Assembly (NCBI RefSeq): GCF_003711515.1
Contig: NW_021167088.1
Location: forward strand, 1,719,237-1,783,236
Direction: 5' to 3'
Length of the DNA: 64,000 nt
From: Sodiomyces alkalinus F11
Taxonomy: Eukaryota; Ascomycota; Sordariomycetes; Glomerellales; Plectosphaerellaceae
Both the position numbers and the translations under genes were made by a program. A model generated the notes under the pieces. It was not told where the DNA came from and searched no databases. It saw only the letters and a list, made by a program, of their open reading frames with translations. Positions 24,780 to 35,978 of the stretch are shown one piece after another; the stretch's first letter is position 1; the number at the start of each line of letters is the position of its first letter.

Positions 24780-27700
24780 AAAAATTAATTTTTTATATAA
24801 GATATTCAGTATAGTTTTAATAGTTACGAGCTATTCCCCGAGATATAATATCCACGAAATGTCTAGGGAGTATTTAGTAAAATTCACGGCTATATTATAG
24901 TATTTTCTAGCTACCTTATACGAGATATATATCGTAGGGGTAGTAAAGAAGTGTTTTATCTACTCTCTATATAACCTACTCCTTCGCTTCCTATAGGGCG
25001 GGTAAGCCGATAATCATCTTTTACTCCGTAAGAGCGTATATCGGGTATTATAGGATAGAATCTAAGAATATACTGACGTCTTAGGCCACTGGGCCTGTCG
25101 TGGTAGTAATGACAAGGGAAACTCGGAAAGCGGCGGTGAATTTATATACGAAGATGCCGTCAATGCGTACTAGTTACTAGTCTCGGACACGAACGAAATT
25201 ATTTACCGAAAAATAGTAAACCCGCCGGTCTCTGGATATAAAGCTAATCTTCGAGAACTATCTTAGGGCGTTACGACTTCTATATATAAGATTTTTAAGC
25301 TTATAGTCCTACTAATATACTTGAGATAAGAGTATATTAAACTCGCTAGAATCTGCTTATTAGCTCGGGAAAATTATCGAAAGAAGAGGGTATATCTGGC
25401 TTCGTACTTTTTTATGCTAGAGACTACCGAAACACTAAGGCTAAATATACGATAGATCTTCCACGATATCGAAAATAGGTATATCGTTCTCTTCTTTATC
25501 TATAATACCGATCTATATCTTATTATTAATCCTGGAAGTAAGTATAGTATAGTTAGTTCGGAAATGTATAAACGCAGAGTATACTATCGGATAGTTAAAC
25601 TTAAAGGAACCGGATAGGCTAAGAAGGGTGGTCTTCCTTAAGCGCTCACGATATAGAAGGACTAAGGCAGCATTCCGATAGTTTATTTTCGTGATATCGT
25701 TCTTATACTCTTTATATTTATCTTCCCTAAGGAAAGTAAAGACTCGACGGTAGAAGCTATACTGCTTCTATACCTCCTAGAGGTATAGCCCAATATAGAT
25801 ATTCGGAAGGCCCTTTATCTTCTAGTAGGTAAGTGCTTTAGACGACGCTAGTAATCTCTGGATATTAATTACTATATTCTTTAGTATAGTGAAATTTAAT
25901 ATTCTAGTTACTCCGCTAACTTACGATATATTATCGGCTATTCCTATTCGTAATATTACGTTATCTATAATATTACCGTATTATAATATTAGTATATAAA
26001 GTATAACTGCGGATTAAGTATAATATATACTATCCGTTCCTTAAAGGCTTATTATACTATAATGGAGGCCTGGGTTATTTACTAATTAGAGGGCAGATTA
26101 TGTAAGGCCTTAAGTCTTTCGCTCTGGCTATCGCTTTTACCCCGACCGACTATAGATATATTTTACTGCTAACTAGAAAATTAACTAGATTAAGTTTCGA
26201 CCTCTCTTAATAATATTAGTGAAATCCTGCTTAGAAACTTATAGTGGGTGGCGTCCTATAACCTGGATATTAGAGTAAGTAATATTCCAGAACGCTATAA
26301 TAATAAGATTGGTAGTAGTTATATTATCGTGAATATTTACACCCCTAAGGAAATCAGGAGCTTCGGAACGAATAGCCTTAGCGAAACCCGGAGATATACG
26401 CTTAATATTTAACTAATACCGAAGAACCACGGGCATAAGAATCAATACTATACTCGCCTCTATTATACGCTAGGAATCTAGATATATAAGGGGGGACTAA
26501 ATTCTTCGGAATCCTGGTAGTAGAGGGATATACTGGAAACCTCGGATAAAATCCTCGTGAAATTTTAGTAGGATAATATAATCGACTAAAATCCTATAGG
26601 TATGTTTAATAAGGCTCGTAAACTCTAAATAAGTAGTATCGGGAATACGGGTATAGTAAGGGTCTGGTGTAGGAGAAAAGGAATATATTAACCTAAGTAG
26701 TCTATCGTCTTTAAGGAGACCGACGGATTTTAGAGTTAATCTCTTTTTCGTGACCTACTCTGCTTCTGCCTTTTTACGAACTACCTTTATATAATAAAGG
26801 TAGCGGCTATTTTGAGTGATATCGAAGTTAAGATCTTAACGAGTCTTATCGGATATTAGGCACTCGCGGTATAGTTTATTTACTCGCTAGGATAAATAAC
26901 TAGATATCTCTTATTACTGCTTTATATCTCCTAGGAAGTAGAGGGGGAAGGTATAAATAAATTTCCTTATCCCACGAATTATAAGGTTATAACCTTTATC
27001 GAGGTGACTTAGTTATATAAGGCTTAAGAAAATCTATGTATAGTCGGATCTAAATAGCGTTAGGGTAATCGGGAAAACGCTGGATCTCCTTAAGCCTATA
27101 TAGTCGGGAAGGAAAGCAGAGAGTCCGTAAATACCGAGAATAGAGCGGTATATATTCCTATAAAGCCCGAACTCGTTACTACAAAGTTTCTATAGTAAGG
27201 AGATTATATCCTAGCTATCGAATCGTTCGGTAAACTAGCCTCGCCTATATATCGATAGCTCGAGCTTACCCCGGTAAGAATTTAAAATTATTAAAGGCCG
27301 CTATAAGGGGATTTCACCGTCTATATCTAGTAGATACCGGATAATATACCGGTAGGTATTTAGGATATAGTGAGTACTTTTATCCGTCGGTTAAATATTT
27401 ACTAAAAGAAGATATCGACCCTTTTTAGTAGCTAGGAAGCGGGTAGGGTAATTTTACTATTCTCGGTAAGGATAAGCTTTTATAGTAGAGGGTATAGGAT
27501 ATAAGAGGGGAACTATAGTGATAGGAATGAATCTATAGCCGCCGCCGTTTCCGCAATTATAAAGAAATATAGACTATTTCTTAGGTATACTGGGGAAGTA
27601 ATTACTGCCTCGGTTAGTAGCGCGCCTTATAAGTCCTTAGAATAATCCAGGCCGTACTAAACTATATAACCTAGGTGGTAAGAGGATATTATAGAATTGC

Positions 27701-28690
27701 TAGCATAGTATAGTAAAAGATATCGGTACTAGATAAAATCCGAGGGGAAAATAGGGGAGCCGTCGGTAAAATAGAGAAAACGCCTAGATATTATCCTAAG
27801 AGATTCGCCCTAGACACGGGTATCCTATATCTCGGACTTATTATTACTTGTGTTAAGGTGATTTAGCCTAGTAAGGCCACAATAGTAAAAGGAGGATAGG
27901 ATTAGTGAACTTAGAAATATCTTAAGGTAGTATTTAATATCGAATAATATAACCTCTTCGATAGCCTAGGCACGCGAAGGTAGTTTTCGAGGGTTAAGCT
28001 TTACTGATATCTTCCGAACTATGTATTAAGGAACCTAAGCCCGGAAAGTATATAGAAGACTGTCCTTTTCTTTTAGTAGTTAACTTAGCTCTTTAGCCGG
28101 TGAAGTTCGTAGTATTTTATAGAGAGCTGACTATACTGCCCTAGACAGGTTAAACTCTGTAAGGAGGATAGAGAACTTAAACGCTATTAAGGATATCGTA
28201 AAGGGTTTTATATTATAGCGTACTTCCTCGGTAGAATCGGGGGGTAGTGTGTATTAACTAGACCCGGAGTTATAAGTCTTATAATTAACCGTGATAGACT
28301 CTTACGAAGGAATACTAGGTTCCGGAAAATCTGGATCACTATTATTAGTAAAAGACTAATCGTCGGTATCGTCGTTAAAGTTATCTTCGATATTAACGGG
28401 CACTATAGAAACTATAGCGGGCTCTTTAGGTGTATTTTCTTACTCTAATATAGAGTCCGGGTTATCTTAGATAAGATCTATCTCGGTAGTATCTAATACG
28501 TGTTATACTATCTCCAAGGTATCTACGCTATTATTCCAATTACCTATAAGGGTTTTAGAACTAGTATCGCCGGCGCCGTTAGTGTTTATCGTGTCTTCCG
28601 GACCCGTTTCGAATTTACCGACTATATCCGTATCGCTAGGATATATTACGGCTTACTTATTGAACTAGGAGACGACTTTATCGTTTAAGG
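24780..28690 (-). pseudogene. Large RIP-degraded minus-strand reading frame (about 1,300 codons), family unknown
   Basis: In the parts I translated (28.7-28.2 kb and 26.5-24.8 kb) the minus strand reads coherently, interrupted only by TAA/TAG. The N-terminal part (28.7-28.2 kb) is rich in Asp, Glu, Ser and Thr. Middle blocks include RISPGFAKAIRSEAPDFLRG (26.4 kb), KGLPNIYIGLYLQ (25.8 kb) and INYRNAALVLLYRERLRKTT (25.65 kb). The C-terminal part has NFVRVRDQQLVRIDGIFVYK (25.2 kb) and SREFYQILPRHFVDIISRG (24.85 kb). The frame ends near a run of 12-13 A (about 24771-24783). I do not recognise the family. It could be a transposon protein or a host-type accessory gene that was duplicated and mutated. 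Finding no TGA among the stops argues for an originally functional frame. Confidence 0.5.
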
Positions 28691-29220
28691 ATAACTATTT
28701 AGGCGGTATAGGTAGCGGTTCTTCTATTACACGGCGTGGAGGATAAGGATTTAATAGCGATTAAGGGAGTTCGAGGTTATTAATATCCGGGATATCCGGG
28801 ATATTCGATTAATTAATATTATAGGGGGTAGGCCTATAACCTCGACGGTCTAGCGGCACTAGAGAAATATTTCGAAACCGCGGTATTATTACTCTTAATC
28901 GTAAAAAGCCACGGAAAAGGATATTAGATTAACGACGTTATTAATAGAGACGTCTAATTAAGGTAATTAAAAGGTAGTAGTGACTATATAGAACGCGTAG
29001 TATAGGTGCGTCGCGATACGCGGCGACGGGCACTTAGTATTATATAACTTAGTGATATTTATACCGGCGTATATCGGACCTGCCCCCTAATATTAACTAT
29101 ATTATAATACTATAATAGTATTAGCTGGATAGTATAACCCCCCCCTCCTTTCTCCTAACCTCTTTATTTTCCTCTCCTCTAACCCCTCCTAAATCTATAC
29201 TCTATTATTCTACCTTAATT
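28691..29220. other. Spacer between divergent relic genes
   Basis: This lies between the 5' ends of the minus-strand relic and the plus-strand relic starting with ATG at 29221. It is mutated, with pyrimidine-rich stretches (CCCCCCCTCCTTTCTCC near 29141) just before the plus start. It would have been a bidirectional promoter region; no motif can be trusted after RIP. Confidence 0.4.
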
Positions 29221-30590
29221 ATGCCTCGTTTATTACGCTAGCGTGTTTAAATTTCACCTTTAAGCGGCTTAGGGGCTATACCTATTTTATTCTATCTATA
29301 TTTTAAGTTCGCTAAGAGGTAAGATTCTAACTTCACCGTTTAGTTTATTTTCGTTAACGCTATAGTAAGCGCCACGCAGGGTTCGACGATAGTTCCCGAC
29401 TCCTAGGGAGACACGACTACTCTATAAGGCAGTAGGGCTATTAGGGAGGCTGACGGAGACCCCTTTAATATGGATTTAGACGATCCACTCTTAGGCGAGA
29501 ATATTAATATCCTGGACGATTAGAGTTTTAACCGCTAGTTCGAAAAGAATATAGTGAGTACTTATATACTAATAATCCCATCTCGGTTATAATACGTCTT
29601 CGGCTAATATTTCACTAAGCCGAAGGGTAATAACTATTTAGCGATAGTAATAAGATAAAATAAAAGGGGCTATATCACGAAGGCCAGAGCCGAGTAGGGT
29701 AAGGAGCTACGGGGATATTTTAAGGCCTTTAAGCAGGCTATAAGAAAGCTATTCCTCGTGTACTTCGGTAAGTAAGCTATACACCTCCTTATCGAGTGGT
29801 ATTTTAAAGGCTTTATAGAAAAAGGCGAGACTAGACTTTGGGCTTTTACCTTTACGGACAAGAGGTTTAAAGATAATATTAATATATAGAAAAGTCGCTC
29901 TATCACTAACCTGATTATATATTATATTTCCCGTTATCCTCTTCTACTTTACCTTAGGTATTAATATAATATTACAAGAGTATATAAGAACGTTAATAGA
30001 GAATAAACTAGGTAAATTTAAGGCCTCCTTAGAAATACTACGATATTGTCTTATAGAGTAGTATAGCCCTAACTAGTTTAAGGCTATATTCGTGTGGATG
30101 AAGGATTAGATTAATATCTCTCGGTTAATAGACATAGTTAGAGCCTAGTATACTATTATCTATTACGAGTTATACCGTGTAGCTTAAGCCTACCTAATCT
30201 AGGAATAGAAGATTAAGGCTAACTAACCTGTTAGTAGTAAAAAGCACGATCTTACCTAGGTATAAGAAAGATTCACCGATATAGGTATAGCCGAGTACTG
30301 GCGTAAGCATAGAATTACTATTATCAAAGATATCGCGGATAGGCCTAGATAGCCTAAGGCTCGGAAGCGTAAGATAACTAAGATTTCTACTACCGATAAT
30401 AATAATAATAACGTATAGAAGCCGAATAAGGTGTTTTTTAAGAGTATTAGCGTTAATACTACGAAGCTAGGGAAAAGTGATAATAACGATAATAATATTA
30501 CTCTTACTTAGAAAGATAGGCTAGGTCGGTCGGGAAAAGTTTTTTAGGCGTTAAGGTATATATATAGGACACGATTATCTTAGCTGGCAT
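29221..30590 (+). pseudogene. RIP-degraded plus-strand frame, first part, family unknown
   Basis: An ATG at 29221 opens a frame broken only by TAA/TAG to about 29.95 kb (blocks: YFKFAKR near 29310, DPFNMDLDDPLLGENINILD near 29460, GKELRGYFKAFKQAIRKLFL near 29700). From about 29.97 kb the coherent frame moves by one base (KFKASLEILRYCLIEQ, VWMKDQINISRLIDIVRAQ), so an intron or an indel lies between. A basic segment (KARKRKITK) and an Asn run follow near 30.36-30.42 kb. I do not recognise it. It is transcribed away from the large minus-strand relic. Confidence 0.4.
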
Positions 30591-31439
30591 AGTAGGAAGG
30601 GTATTAAGGTACGGATAGAGTTTAGTGGTTATCTTAGGTATTACTATATATTAATTAACGGTTTATAACGGCGGTCTGGGTTTAGGACTAAGGTTTAGTT
30701 TTAGGGGAATAGAGTATACTCGGCAATATAGTTTAAAGGCGCTAAGATTACTATATAGCTTTATTTTATAGGGTAAGATATATTATATTTCTTGATTTAT
30801 GATTTTATTTTAAATCCGTGAAATAATTCGTATAATAACTTATAGTCTGAAACCTATTTCCGAATTATTTTATATTTTACCTTAGCTTAGTTTAAAGAAA
30901 TATCTACGCCGCCTAATATTACGGACTTCTATTATAGGCCTTATCTAGTTAAATTCTATATCACTAAGTCTTAACCTCGAATTTCACTAATTCTTATAAG
31001 TAAAGATATTATAGATAGGTATTTAGCTCATCTGATATCCTTATATTATAAAAAGAGGATAGATACTAATAGGAAGTAAAGGTAGTCGTATCCTACGGTA
31101 GTCCTGCCTTATCTGCTTTACCGTATAGTCTAAGGTAAGGTATATATCGTGCCTTACCTATCTTACTCTTCGACTCTTCTATTCCTCCTGTCTTTTTTAT
31201 CTCTAGTAGACTTCTTCTCTTCTAAGCTCTATACGTATTATATTAACTTAACTCTAGTATACAGTAATTAGAAGTAATTAAACCAACGTATCGCGTAGAA
31301 ATAAACAGTTAATAGCTTTAAATTCTAAATTTCTAGGTTAGCTATAGATATACCACGAATTCCATACGACTTATTACAATTTCTTACGATTTATTACTAT
31401 ATTTCTATAATTTCCCGAAAGCTATATTAAATTCCTAGA

Positions 31440-33612
31440 TAGCTTACTAGATATTACTAACTATTACCGTGGGTAAGATCTAGATATACTTACTTAGAAG
31501 CTAGAAGTAAGCACTATAGCAGATACTAGTATACCTAAGTCGTAGTAGATCCCGTACCGCACGTTCTTCGATGCTTTAAAGAAGGATAATAGTAAAAACC
31601 TCTATAGAGGATATTTTCTTAGGGCCCTCTCGGTCTATCAGAATAAGGCTTTATTTCCGATATACACAAGAAACCTGCTAGATAAGTGGTAGTATAAAAT
31701 TATCGTGCAGGACGGTAAAAATATATCTATTCTAATTCCTAAGCGAGTGGCTATACTGAATAACTAGCGGAAGTCCGCTATATATCTAGGTTTCACCACC
31801 GTTAACGGGGCTAAACGCTAAGAGAAAGATCTCGTTATAACCGTCGTGAAGCTTAAAGAACGTAGTGAAAAAAGAGGATATAATCCTAACTAAGCTAGCT
31901 CTAAGAAGCGAAAGTATAACAATAAACTAGATACTCTAGCTAAGACTCTCGGAGTGTATAAGCCGAAGGCTAAGATTCGTAAGTATATAGAGAAGACTAC
32001 CGCTAAAAAGCAGACTACTAAATCTTCTAAGCCACGCCGCGCTAAAAATACGCGTACGAATAAGTTAAAGGGCGGTAATACTGGATTTTACTAAGCGGAT
32101 AATAATATAGCCGATAAGGCGGGATAAGATAAGGAGGCGAGTAATAAGGAACCGGAGGATACCTAGCTAGCTTAGAAGACGTAGACGGCTAAGGAGATTA
32201 CCGAGGAGACTAGTAAATATAGCGTCTAGTAAGTGGAATAGAATACCTAGCCAGCCTAGGAGACTAGTGAACATAGCATCTAGTAAATAGAATAGGATAC
32301 TTAGCCAGCTTAGGAGATATAGACGGCTAAGGAGACTATCGTGGAGACTAATAAATATAGCGTCTAGTAAGTGGAGTAGGATACTAGCTAAGCTTAGGTA
32401 TATAGTAAATAGGGGATAAAGAATAAGGTGCCGCGATATATAGGCTAATAATATTATCGAGGAGGTATTAGGAAGAGGGATATTACTAGCGATATATCTA
32501 GTAAAATGATTTTAGCTTTAACGACACGGTATTATTCCGGAGAAGGTAGTAAAGGAAGAGGCACGGGAATTATAAAATATAATATATTCAAAAAAGAATA
32601 CTAATAGGTTCTAAGATATATTGCCTATATGTAGTTACCTCGGGATAGAATTGGTGGTTATATAACGGGTTAGAAGAATAGTAAGGATTTCACGCCGCCT
32701 AAGTCTAGGTTAGATACAGTTTAGATTCCAGCTTAGTTTTATTTCACGAATTCCTAGATTATTAGATCTTCTTTTTACTAAATAAAGATCGATACTTTCT
32801 ACGAGCGAGAGATCGAGTCGAGTCCTAATCTCCTATTTTATAAACTTCCTGATATTAACAGATATTATTATCCGTATCTTAAGACCCTTAGATCTATTTT
32901 TTACTAGGTAAGAAGCTATACTATTATAGAGCGGGGAATTAAGTCGAATACCAACCTACCGAGTATATAGACTATATTTATTTACCTACCTTACCTTATA
33001 TACGGATACTCGATATATATATATACCGCCTCTCCAGGACTTCCGATAAAGAGCCTAGTAAACGGTAAAGAGGAGAGATCCTACTCTTAGTCTAGTGGAT
33101 TCCCCTCCACGATCCTAGACTTAGATATAGGACCTAAACATAAGGATAATAATTCTTAGCGATAAATCGACCCTTTTAAGTTAGTAATTCACTATAAGGC
33201 TACCCCTCTTTTAGCTCGCTCTCCTAGCTTTAACTCCCACGAGCTAAAAGAGATCTAAGCTACCGAAGAATCGGCTAAGGTTAGGCGGGAACTCACGGAG
33301 GAATTTTATATAAACCTGGATATTAAAAATATCGAATGTAGCGACTTTTTTCGACGGTCCCGTATAAGGGAATACGTGCGTTAGCTCCGCGACTAGTACT
33401 ATATATCGTATAATTTAATACCTCCTATTAACACGCCCGATATAACTTCCGAATCGATAGAAGTCCACGGAGGAAGTATCGGAGATTTCACGGATATAAG
33501 ACAGTCTATTATCATAATTACTAAAGAATCGTCTATTATAAAACCCGACTAGCTTTCCGATATAAATATATATCTAAAGTAGGAGCTGGATTCCGACGAT
33601 AAGGGGTTCTGA
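31440..33612 (+). pseudogene. RIP-degraded plus-strand frame with internal repeats, family unknown
   Basis: The frame is coherent from about 31.44 kb to a TGA at 33610-33612. TGA is not expected from CpA-type mutation of Gln codons, so this is probably the true stop. Blocks include PYRTFFDALKKDNSKNLYRG near 31.55 kb, a Lys/Arg-rich stretch (KKRKYNNK, SKPRRAKNTRTNKLKGG) at 31.9-32.07 kb, the repeats at 32175-32396, and FTPPKSRLDTVQIPAQFYF near 32.69 kb. The last 150 codons are acidic. It may be the continuation of the relic starting at 29221 or a separate gene. Family not recognised. Confidence 0.45.
32175..32396 (+). repeat. In-frame coding repeats (30-bp and 54-bp units) inside a relic gene
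   Basis: A 54-bp unit (GGAGACTAGTAAATATAGCG...) starts at 32205, 32259 and 32343. A 30-bp unit (..GTAGACGGCTAAGGAGA..) precedes the first copy (32175-32204) and the third (32313-32342). Both lengths are multiples of three, so the ancestral protein had 18- and 10-residue Gln/Thr/Glu-rich repeats arranged 30+54, 54, 30+54. Confidence 0.75.
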
Positions 33613-34140
33613 TATCTTAGTGGATAGGATAGTCCGCTTGAAATAGTGAAATACGAGCTAGTATATTATATAAGATATAGTTACTATTAAGGGCTAGAAT
33701 AGGTTACTTAATTTACTATTAACCGTCTTATACTATTAACTTCACTATACTAATATAGCGAATAGAGTAAGCAAAATAATATCAATTAACTTAGCTACTA
33801 TAATTAAGGCATAAGTATTTCATAAACCAGTCAGAATATTAAGCTCTATTAGTTATTTAGTGGGTCTCGGATAATAAAGGGGATACCCTAAAGTGTATAA
33901 CAGTATACCTCTTCAGGTCACCGTTTTTCACTGATTACCATAAACTTCACCATTTAAAATAACTGCCGTAATATACCTGACCAGTTTCACATAGTATTAA
34001 TCGATGATAGTAAACACGTTATTTAGTGATATCCACATTATATGGACATAGTATCGGGGCACCACATTATAAGGCTATTACTTCAGCGACAGTCATTATA
34101 AGGCCAGACTATCTATAACCCCCCCCCCCCCTCCCGCGTA
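33613..34140. other. Right margin of the island ending in a 13-C run
   Basis: CpA and TpG become more frequent from about 33.9 kb, and the block ends at a run of 13 C (34119-34131). After CTCCCGCGTAGG the sequence is normal. The boundary could be the end of the inserted element; no terminal repeat partner was found at 13.5 kb. Confidence 0.45.
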
Positions 34141-34294
34141 GGTAGCATCGGCTGCAAAACCAAGAGTCGAGTCCTCAACTGGATAGACCATGACCAGCCA
34201 GTGCACTTCTATCAATCTCTTGCGTCCTCGGAAGTTCGTGTGTTACATTACATATCCCCTAGATGTGTCACGTCTAGTCTAGTTCTAACTTCTA

Positions 34295-35978
34295 TCAGCC
34301 GCGGCAACCGTTAGTCGGCTCAGGGGGATACACAACAATCCAATCAAGATCAGCTCCCTTATAATCGAATCCGTTCCACAGTCCGCCAACCGTGATATTG
34401 TTCTCACTCCCCTCATCAAGTTCCAGGAGAAGAGGAGTAGAGAGAATGATGTCCTTGTGGGTATCCCGTTGCCAGAGCGTCTCGACCTCCTCCTCACGCC
34501 CGTTGACCACAACGCTGCTGATACGCCGAATCTGCCACACTCCGCCGATGCGGTCCGGGTTACCGTAAGGCTGGTCGCCAAAACCCATGTCGTCCGTGTT
34601 CTGGTAGTAAAATGAAACCCACTGTTTCGCCCCGGCACCCTCGATACCAGTGAAGGTGACGGTGCTGTCGTTCCCGTAGATCCCCGTCGCGATCTTCCTC
34701 CCCGACGAAAAAGTCGCTTCCTGCTTCCACGCCTCTCCGGCCACGACCGTGTCGTCCTCGTACGCGTAGTACGTCTCGCCCATAATGGGTGTCACCTCGC
34801 CCGTCTCGACATCGAGGTCGTACACGTCGTACCACGCAAGCTTGATGCTCTGCGTCTCCTCGTCCACGATGATGGGCAGCCAGATGTAGCGCGCTTCCCA
34901 GTTGGAGTTGAGATCCCACTGGTCGCCGAGGTACAAGTACGTGGTCTGTTTCGTGCCGTCGATGCGCAGCGAGAACCCGGACTGCGAGCTAAAGGTCCGC
35001 GTGTAAGGAGGGGCGATCATGAACGGCTGGCTCCAGGGCCCCGAGAGGTCGTCGGCGCGGAAGGCGACCACGTTGTTGGGACGGTACCCCGTCTTATGAC
35101 TCATGATGGCGAAGTAACCCGCGTCCGTCTGGATGATGGTGGGCGCCTCGAGGTCGAACTTGTCCCATCGGAAGGTGACCTCCTCTACCTCGGTGATTTC
35201 CTCGTTGAAGGCCGATAGGTAGACGTCGCGGCCCTCGACGCTGTCGCCGTTGGAGTAGAGGGCGTAGGTCCGCCCGTCGTTGCGGTCGGTGAACATACCG
35301 AAGTCTTGCGACCAATTTCCCAGCGGCGCGGTGGCGTCGACGAAGCAGTAGGGACCGGTGATGTTGGGAGAGGTCGCGAGGCCTTGCAGCAGAGGGCTAT
35401 AGTCTTCGTCGTCGGCGTGCCACCACATCTTTGCAGAGACATAAGATATAACATCAGGCTGCCTGCCAGCACGGAGAGATATATGACGGGTGGAAGACGA
35501 ACGTGATATTGCTCCGTCGCCTTGCTATAGGCAACTTTGGGGCGTTGGATTATCATGTCGGGGGCAACGAACTCATGGCCCTCTTCGGGAACTGGGAAGA
35601 AAAAGAAGAACTTGGCGTTAGTTTGTTGTCAGATTGTCAGGGACAAAGGTAAGTTCTGCGAATCATTGGCCGACCCAGCCTCCCAGGGGTTGAAAAGGAT
35701 GTGTTCGACTTACTGAGGGCGAGCCCGTGGTTCTCCCAGGTGACGAGGTCATCCGAGCTGTACACTGACACACCGCCTCCCTCCGGCATATCCTCTGTCT
35801 TGTACTCGCCGAACCAGAAGAATCGACCGGTTTCTTTCTTGACGGTGATGCCGCCGGCGTGGCATCGTATCCTCTCCCCGTCCGTGTCGAGCCACCGTCC
35901 GCCAGGGACGATCCATCTCGCGACGACGAGAGACGAGAACGTGACGGCTGACAATAATAACCTGGATAGGACAGTCAT
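34295..35978 (-). CDS. Secreted GH43 family exo-beta-1,3-galactanase-like protein, 495 aa
   Basis: Model: complement(join(34295..35428,35503..35591,35714..35978)). A signal peptide (MTVLSRLLLSAVTFSSLVVA) is followed by a five-bladed propeller with WLDTDGERIRCHAGGI, the GRFFWFGEYK strand, VSVYSSDDLVTWENHGLAL, IIQRPKVAYSKATEQYHMWWH and FDLEAPTIIQTDAGYFAIMS. These match the galactan 1,3-beta-galactosidase branch of GH43 (subfamily 24). The propeller supplies catalytic acids at DTDG and EAP, though in this subfamily the base is debated. The last about 130 residues (ATFSSGRKIATGIYGNDSTV...) resemble a CBM35-type beta-sandwich. It probably releases galactose or oligosaccharides from arabinogalactan side chains. 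Intron phases are consistent. The stop lies only about 160 bp from the RIP island, with no sign of mutation in the gene. Confidence 0.85.

Larger units (their letters stand above)
13480..34130. repeat. RIP-mutated repeat island, about 20.6 kb
   Basis: From about 13.5 to 34.1 kb the sequence changes character. TpA is extremely common, CpA and TpG are rare on both strands, and CpG is still frequent. That is the known product of repeat-induced point mutation acting on CpA in duplicated DNA of filamentous ascomycetes. No frame exceeds about 120 codons, yet coherent relic reading frames persist if TAA/TAG are passed over. The edges are fairly sharp, and flanking genes keep normal composition. The contents are listed separately. 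The mechanism is inferred from dinucleotide bias and could be quantified with RIP indices (TpA/ApT and CpA+TpG over ApC+GpT). Confidence 0.9.

Noticed and set aside
13480..34130. Starship element with a DUF3435 captain
   Set aside because: I looked for the captain's recombinase motifs in the relic frames I read and saw none; the one transposase-like relic resembles Tnp2 instead.
13480..34130. LTR or LINE retrotransposon
   Set aside because: No YxDD/FADD reverse-transcriptase box, integrase zinc site or long direct terminal repeats were recognised, although heavy mutation could hide them.
34140..34200. tRNA-like stretch (GGTAGCATCGGCTGC..GAGTCGAGTCCTC)
   Set aside because: Arms do not pair into a cloverleaf on either strand and there is no proper B box.
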